DNA of 64,000 nt. Source: Thalassomonas actiniarum. Lineage in GTDB: Bacteria > Pseudomonadota > Gammaproteobacteria > Enterobacterales > Alteromonadaceae. How positions within the stretch are numbered: the first letter of the stretch is position 1; each line of letters opens with the position of its first letter. Made by a program: the position numbers and the translations under genes. The notes below the pieces were generated by a model that searched no databases, had not been told where the DNA came from, and worked only from the letters and a program-made list of their open reading frames with translations. Positions 62,999 to 64,000 of this stretch are shown in pieces. The stretch is from positions 1,674,001 through 1,738,000 of the forward strand of contig NZ_CP059735.1 of NCBI RefSeq assembly GCF_000948975.2, in the 5' to 3' direction.

Positions 62999-64000
62999 AT
63001 GGCTGATTCCGACAGCGGGGAAAAGACCGAAGAACCGACGGCGAAAAAGCTGTCGGACGCCCGAAAAAAGGGCCAGATAGCCAGATCCAAAGAGCTGGGC
63101 ACTATGTTTGTGCTGGTCGGCAGTGCCAGCGCCCTGTTGATGACCGGAGAGTCCCTGGTAGCAGCCTTATCTACCATGATGAAGCGGCTGTTTAGTCTTT
63201 CCCGCGAGGAAACCATGGATATCCACGCCCTGTACCAGGTGGTCAGTGACAGTGTTGCTTCGGTAGCCGCGCCTTTGCTGTGGATGTTTTTCATTATCAT
63301 GCTGGCGGCCTTTATCGGCAATACCCTGCTTGGCGGCATGAGTTTTTCCTGGGGAGCGATGGCACCTAAATTCAGTAAACTTTCCCCTTTGGCGGGCTTT
63401 AAACGTATGTTTGGCGTGCAGGCCATGGTGGAATTTGTCAAATCTCTGTTGAAATTCTTTGTTGTCTTTATCGTCGCCTACCTGCTGCTGTCTGGGTTAT
63501 TTGATCAGATCCTCGGGTTAAGTCTGGAGTCTATCCCGAATAATTTCGGCCATGCGGTGGATATGCTGTTATGGATGTTTATGGCGCTGACCTTTTCGTT
63601 AATCATCATTGCCGTCGTCGATGCCCCCTATCAAAGCTGGAATCATAACCGCCAGTTAAAAATGACCAAGCAGGAAATCAAGGATGAGATGAAAAACTCC
63701 GAAGGTAACCCGCAAACCAAAGGGCGTATTCGCCAGAAACAATATGAGATGTCGCAGCGGCGTATGATGCAGGAAGTGCCCAATGCCGATGTGGTGGTGA
63801 CCAACCCCACCCATTATTCGGTGGCGTTGAAATATGATGCCGATCAGGGGGGGGCGCCGGTTGTCGTGGCCAAGGGCATAGACGAAATGGCCATGCATAT
63901 CCGCACTATCGCCAAAGAGCACGGGGTGGAAATCGTCCAGTCGCCGGCGCTGGCCCGCTCCCTCTATTATACCGCGGAAATCGATCAGGATATCCCGGAA
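62999..64000 (+). CDS. flhB: Flagellar export switch protein FlhB (3' end outside window)
   Basis: The first 334 residues of the export-gate substrate-specificity switch. N-terminal signature (GEKTEEPTAKKLSDARKKGQ), four membrane helices, the cytoplasmic linker (KMTKQEIKDEMKNSEGNPQTKGRI) and the autocleavage motif NPTH, with Asn at residue 269 as in Salmonella, so it should process itself normally. No stop before the right edge; about 40 residues are missing. Confidence 0.95.
   Translation, partial: MADSDSGEKTEEPTAKKLSDARKKGQIARSKELGTMFVLVGSASALLMTGESLVAALSTMMKRLFSLSREETMDIHALYQVVSDSVASVAAPLLWMFFIIMLAAFIGNTLLGGMSFSWGAMAPKFSKLSPLAGFKRMFGVQAMVEFVKSLLKFFVVFIVAYLLLSGLFDQILGLSLESIPNNFGHAVDMLLWMFMALTFSLIIIAVVDAPYQSWNHNRQLKMTKQEIKDEMKNSEGNPQTKGRIRQKQYEMSQRRMMQEVPNADVVVTNPTHYSVALKYDADQGGAPVVVAKGIDEMAMHIRTIAKEHGVEIVQSPALARSLYYTAEIDQDIPE

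Overview
The window looks like the chromosome of a marine, polarly flagellated gammaproteobacterium of the Alteromonadales, most likely a member of the Colwelliaceae (Thalassomonas/Colwellia type). This is inferred from the Vibrio/Shewanella-style flagellar hierarchy (FlrABC, FlgP, FlgT, FlaG, several flagellins, CheV-CheR next to flgB), from PEP-CTERM proteins, and from general protein character. No database search was possible.

Layout. (1) 1-1220: the end of an NtrY-like PAS histidine kinase, cut by the left edge. (2) 1272-16210: thirteen genes on the minus strand, packed like one or two operons, encoding a cell-envelope system I cannot match to a named pathway. It has a TolQ/ExbB-type channel protein, two proteins that fuse a TolR/ExbD-like anchor to a von Willebrand A domain, a Hsp70/actin-like protein with an FHA-like tail, a PEGA + SUMF1-fold protein, a TPR/PEGA protein, a TPR protein with a TonB-C-like end, a serine-rich repeat lipoprotein, more lipoproteins, a small exported protein and an M48 metalloprotease. 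(3) 16732-16808: tRNA-Arg(CCT). (4) 16995-22643: flgT, flgP, flgN, flgM, flgA, cheV and cheR. (5) 22707-34002: flgBCDEFGHIJKL. A diverged tandem repeat lies between flgE and flgF, and a 141-bp duplication scar at the flgK/flgL junction. (6) 34354-41853: three flagellin genes, flaG and fliD. (7) 42190-43925: two paralogous PEP-CTERM proteins. (8) 44111-44904 (minus): a FliT-like chaperone and fliS. (9) 45375-49737: flrA, flrB, flrC. (10) 50029-64000: fliEFGHIJKLMNOPQR and flhB, which is cut by the right edge.

How it works together. FlrA is the top sigma-54 activator and FlrB/FlrC the second tier. Sigma-54 type promoters (GG-N10-GC) can be read in front of flgT, flgP, flgF, the first two flagellins, flrB, fliE and probably flgB and fliK. 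FliA (sigma-28) promoters (TAAA-N15-GCCG) can be read in front of flgM and the third flagellin. This is the expected polar-flagellum hierarchy, with FlgM as the checkpoint. Both PEP-CTERM genes also carry sigma-54-like elements and an identical leader end, so they are either tied to flagellar control or to a separate sigma-54 (PrsK/PrsR-type) circuit.

Most worth a second look: the TolQ + VWA/TolR-like envelope operon, the PEP-CTERM pair inside the flagellar locus, the structured leader RNAs of the two sigma-54 flagellins, the flagellin mosaicism, the flgK/flgL duplication scar, the covarying repeats after flgE, and a 49-codon ORF fitted exactly between fliR and flhB.
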